In this document: piece by piece, positions 29,950 to 32,123 of the stretch
How positions within the stretch are numbered: the stretch's first letter is position 1
How the letters are laid out: each line of letters opens with the position of its first letter
NCBI RefSeq assembly: GCF_047634455.1
Contig: NZ_JBLIAI010000029.1
Location: 1-32,123, forward strand
Source: Maritalea sp047634455
GTDB lineage: Bacteria; Pseudomonadota; Alphaproteobacteria; Rhizobiales; Devosiaceae
Direction of reading: 5' to 3'
Length of the DNA: 32,123 bases
Position numbers and translations under genes: made by a program
The notes under the pieces: model-generated
Databases searched by the model: none
Told to the model about the DNA's origin: nothing
The model's input: only the letters and a program-made list of their open reading frames with translations

Positions 29950-31664
29950 TAGTGGCTTTCCCTTGTGACTGGGCGTGTATCTTTTCCGACTAAGAAATCT
30001 AGGTCCGCGCCTTTGTCGGCTTGCAAGACATGATCGATATAGAGTTTGGCGTAACCGCGATCATAATGCGGCTGATCTGGTTGCCAAGCCGCACGACGCT
30101 CATTCAGTTCGTCTTCAGCGACAAGAAGTTCAAGCTCGCCTTTTGCGGCACTCACACGAATGCGATCACCTGTTTTGACCAGCGCCAAATTACCGCCAGC
30201 TTGTGCCTCTGGACTAACGTGCAAAATTACGGTTCCAAACGCGGTGCCAGACATGCGGGCATCGGAAATGCGCACCATATCGCGCACGCCCTGCTCAACC
30301 AGCACTTGCGGGATCGGCATATTGCCCACTTCTGGCATGCCGGGATAGCCTTTTGGGCCGCAGCCTTTGAGCACCAAAATCGTGTCTTTGGTGACGGGCA
30401 AATCTGGTCGATCAATATTGGCTTTCAAGTCTTCGATGCTTTCAAACACGAAGGCTTCAGCTTCGTGTTCCAATAAAGCGTCGGTTGCGGCGGATGGTTT
30501 GATGATCGCCCCGTTAGGCGCGAGGTTACCGCGCAATACACGCAAGCCAGAAGCAGGTTTGAGCGGTGCATCGAACGCGTAAATCACATCGCGATTATAA
30601 CATTCTGCGCCATCCCCAAAGACTGAAATGTCTTTATTGAGCACCGTATTGGCAGGGCGAAGCAGGTCGCCCAACTCTTTGAGCACAACAGGCATGCCGC
30701 CCGCATAGCAAAAATCTTCCATCAAATATTTACCCGATGGCATGCAGTTGACCAACAATGGCACTTCGCTACCAAGTTCAAAATCTTTGAGCGTTAGATC
30801 AATTTCCATTCGCCCGGCCATCGCCAACAAGTGCACCACGGCGTTGGTGGAACCACCCACCGCTGCATTGGCCAAAATCGCGTTTTCAAAGCTCTCTTTG
30901 GTGACTACTTTGGACATCAGTAAATCTTCTTCGACCATTTCCACAATCCGCTTGCCCGTCAAGTGGGCCAGCGTGGTGCGACGCGCATCAACGGCTGGCA
31001 AAGCGGCGTTTGTCGGTAGGCTCATGCCCATGGCTTCAACGATTGAGGCCATCGTCGAGGCGGTCCCCATGGTCATGCACACGCCCGCTGAACGGGACAT
31101 GCCGCTTTCTGCTGCCATGAAATCTTGCAAGGTCATATCGCCCGCACGCACCGCTTCGGAAAATTTCCAAACGTCTGTGCCTGACCCGATATCATCGCCT
31201 TTGAATTTGCCGTTGAGCATGGGGCCCGAACTAACAACGATTGTGGGCAAATCGACAGAGGCTGCGCCCATCAATTGGCCCGGAGTTGTTTTGTCACAAC
31301 CGCCCAGCAGCACAACGCCATCGATGCCATAAGCGCGGATGCTCTCTTCCACATCCATCGCCAGCAAGTTGCGGAACAACATGGCCGTTGGCTTCATTTG
31401 GGTTTCGCCAAGGCTCATGACGGGAAACTCGACGGGGAAGCCACCGGCCTCCCAAACGCCGCGTTTCACCGCCTCAGCCAACACCCGCAATCCCGAATTG
31501 CAAGGCGTAAGTTCTGACCATGTATTGCAAATGCCGATGATCGGGCGACCATCAAAAACGTGATCTGGAAAGCCTTGGTTTTTCATCCAAGAGCGATGGA
31601 TAAAGCCGTCTTTGTCCATTTTGCCATACCAGGCTTGGCTGCGACGGTTCTTCTTGTTGGTCAC
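29949..31664 (-). CDS. IlvD/Edd family sugar-acid dehydratase (L-arabonate/D-galactonate-type)
   Basis: A 571-residue dehydratase starting at GTG 31664, which overlaps the upstream stop (GTGA) and yields the family N-terminus R-S-Q-A-W-Y-G. The iron-sulfur ligands are Cys55 (E-L-T-P-C-N), Cys123 (G-G-C-D-K-T-T-P) and Cys196 (G-V-C-M-T-M-G-T-A-S-T); Lys125 is the residue carbamylated for Mg2+ binding in related enzymes. All are offset by four from the numbering I recall for the Rhizobium leguminosarum L-arabinonate dehydratase (Cys59, Cys127, Lys129, Cys200), which also accepts D-fuconate and D-galactonate. Here it would convert galactonate to 2-keto-3-deoxygalactonate, in place of the unrelated enolase-type DgoD of E. 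coli. The [2Fe-2S] cluster links it to the Suf pathway. Confidence 0.93.
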   Translation of the reverse strand: MTNKKNRRSQAWYGKMDKDGFIHRSWMKNQGFPDHVFDGRPIIGICNTWSELTPCNSGLRVLAEAVKRGVWEAGGFPVEFPVMSLGETQMKPTAMLFRNLLAMDVEESIRAYGIDGVVLLGGCDKTTPGQLMGAASVDLPTIVVSSGPMLNGKFKGDDIGSGTDVWKFSEAVRAGDMTLQDFMAAESGMSRSAGVCMTMGTASTMASIVEAMGMSLPTNAALPAVDARRTTLAHLTGKRIVEMVEEDLLMSKVVTKESFENAILANAAVGGSTNAVVHLLAMAGRMEIDLTLKDFELGSEVPLLVNCMPSGKYLMEDFCYAGGMPVVLKELGDLLRPANTVLNKDISVFGDGAECYNRDVIYAFDAPLKPASGLRVLRGNLAPNGAIIKPSAATDALLEHEAEAFVFESIEDLKANIDRPDLPVTKDTILVLKGCGPKGYPGMPEVGNMPIPQVLVEQGVRDMVRISDARMSGTAFGTVILHVSPEAQAGGNLALVKTGDRIRVSAAKGELELLVAEDELNERRAAWQPDQPHYDRGYAKLYIDHVLQADKGADLDFLVGKDTRPVTRESH

Positions 31665-32123
31665 GCAAAATCTTTCTTTTTAAAAGTGTTCGAAATCCAG
31701 GCTGGCATCCACTCACCATGTGCTTCGAGCAATTCAGTGGTCATTGCCCAAATTGCATCCAAATCAAGCTCAGCGGCGGTGTGCGGGTCCAGCATGGCGG
31801 CATGATATATGTGATCAATATTTTGATTGATCAGCGCTGCAACCGTCAATTCCTGTACGTTAACATTTGTGCGCATCAGCGCAATCAGCTGCGGTGGAAT
31901 ATCCTCAACAATTGTGGGTTGAATGCCGTTGGCATCAACAAGGCAAGGCACCTCCACAGCGCAGCCATCTGGCAATTGCGGAATGTAGCCCTTGTTGGCC
32001 ACATTGCCGTAAATTACGGCAGGTTCGCCTGTGGCGATGGCGTTCATGATGGTTGCGGCATATTCGTGCGATTTGCACACTTCAATTTTGTCCGCATTGG
32101 CAAATTCAGCCGCTTGGGCTTTC
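31661..32123 (-). CDS. GH4 family glycosidase, alpha-galactosidase-like (partial, N-terminus outside window)
   Basis: The last 153 residues of a family 4 glycoside hydrolase; the frame stays open to the right edge. The stretch A-V-E-V-P-C-L-V-D-A-N-G-I-Q-P-T and L-M-R-T-N-V-N-V-Q-E-L-T-V-A-A-L, then H-I-Y-H-A-A-M-L-D-P-H-T-A-A-E-L-D-L-D-x-I-W, are the C-terminal hallmark of MelA-type alpha-galactosidases and relatives. GH4 enzymes use NAD+ and Mn2+ in a redox mechanism; the cofactor- and metal-binding N-terminal region is not in the window. It heads the visible part of the operon, and its stop overlaps the dehydratase start. Alpha-glucosidase or alpha-galacturonidase specificity cannot be excluded, but the galactonate genes favour alpha-galactosidase. 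Confidence 0.88.
   Translation of the reverse strand, partial: KAQAAEFANADKIEVCKSHEYAATIMNAIATGEPAVIYGNVANKGYIPQLPDGCAVEVPCLVDANGIQPTIVEDIPPQLIALMRTNVNVQELTVAALINQNIDHIYHAAMLDPHTAAELDLDAIWAMTTELLEAHGEWMPAWISNTFKKKDFA

Noticed and set aside
24883..32123. Operon as a Weimberg-type pentose pathway
   Set aside because: The presence of dgoK and a DgoA-type aldolase, with no KDP dehydratase or ketoglutarate semialdehyde dehydrogenase, favours the galactonate route.

Overview
The window looks like a chromosomal segment of an alphaproteobacterium, most likely of the order Hyphomicrobiales (Rhizobiales). The support is a MucR/Ros-type regulator, a DUF6456 protein beside a DnaA-domain-IV-like protein, a DUF2336 protein, a DUF1491 protein beside a histidine kinase, a TIGR03808-type Tat-exported beta-helix protein, a Rhizobium-type (class 3) asparaginase, and CtrA-like TTAA-N7-TTAA boxes. 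I cannot name a genus. I see no tRNA, rRNA, insertion sequence, prophage, CRISPR array or integration site. No stretch over about 300 bases lacks a gene.

Layout. 1-865 (-): N-terminal part of a lipoprotein of unknown function, running off the left edge. 1155-2324 (+): DUF2336 protein. 2357-5349 (-): an operon of a membrane histidine kinase (DivJ/PleC-like), a membrane-anchored peptidoglycan-binding protein and DUF1491. 5421-6436 (+): a small DUF5330-like membrane protein, a double hairpin/terminator, then sufE. 6513-7636 (-): an overlapping pair, a DnaA-domain-IV-like HTH protein and DUF6456. 7823-8248 (-): mucR with its own terminator. 8392-14338 (-): complete seven-gene mrpABCDEFG antiporter operon. 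14517-15131 (-): GNAT acetyltransferase. 15332-17404 (+): oligopeptidase B. 17518-18114 (+): Fe-type superoxide dismutase with promoter and terminator. 18290-18917 (-): HicAB toxin-antitoxin. 19169-19705 (+): an atypical receiver-domain protein. 19725-21844 (-): a HerA-like/DUF853 ATPase and an unrecognised protein. 22023-23764 (+): YbjQ-family protein and a Tat-exported beta-helix protein. 23783-32123 (-): asparaginase, then a sugar-catabolic operon running off the right edge.

The right-hand operon reads, in transcription order, as GH4 alpha-galactosidase (partial), IlvD/EDD-type sugar-acid dehydratase, SDR sugar dehydrogenase, DgoK kinase, DgoA aldolase, SMP-30 lactonase, GH42 beta-galactosidase. 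Together these form a De Ley-Doudoroff route. Galactosides are hydrolysed, galactose is oxidised to the lactone and galactonate, dehydrated, phosphorylated and split to pyruvate and glyceraldehyde-3-phosphate. Neighbouring genes overlap by 1 or 4 bases or sit 2 to 6 bases apart. No transporter or regulator for it lies inside the window.

Features that ordinary annotation may miss: a 32-base near-palindrome present at two convergent gene junctions (2322-2353 and 6453-6484), with an extra half copy forming the end of the DUF1491 gene; an exact TTAA-N7-TTAA box 15 bases before a receiver-domain gene whose product lacks the usual acidic pair; weaker CtrA-like boxes before DUF2336 and between the histidine kinase and the DUF5330-like gene; and a repeat-rich likely operator before hicAB. 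I do not see a clearly new defence or mobile system. The best candidate for new biology is the histidine kinase / peptidoglycan-binding / DUF1491 module together with the putative CtrA-controlled genes.
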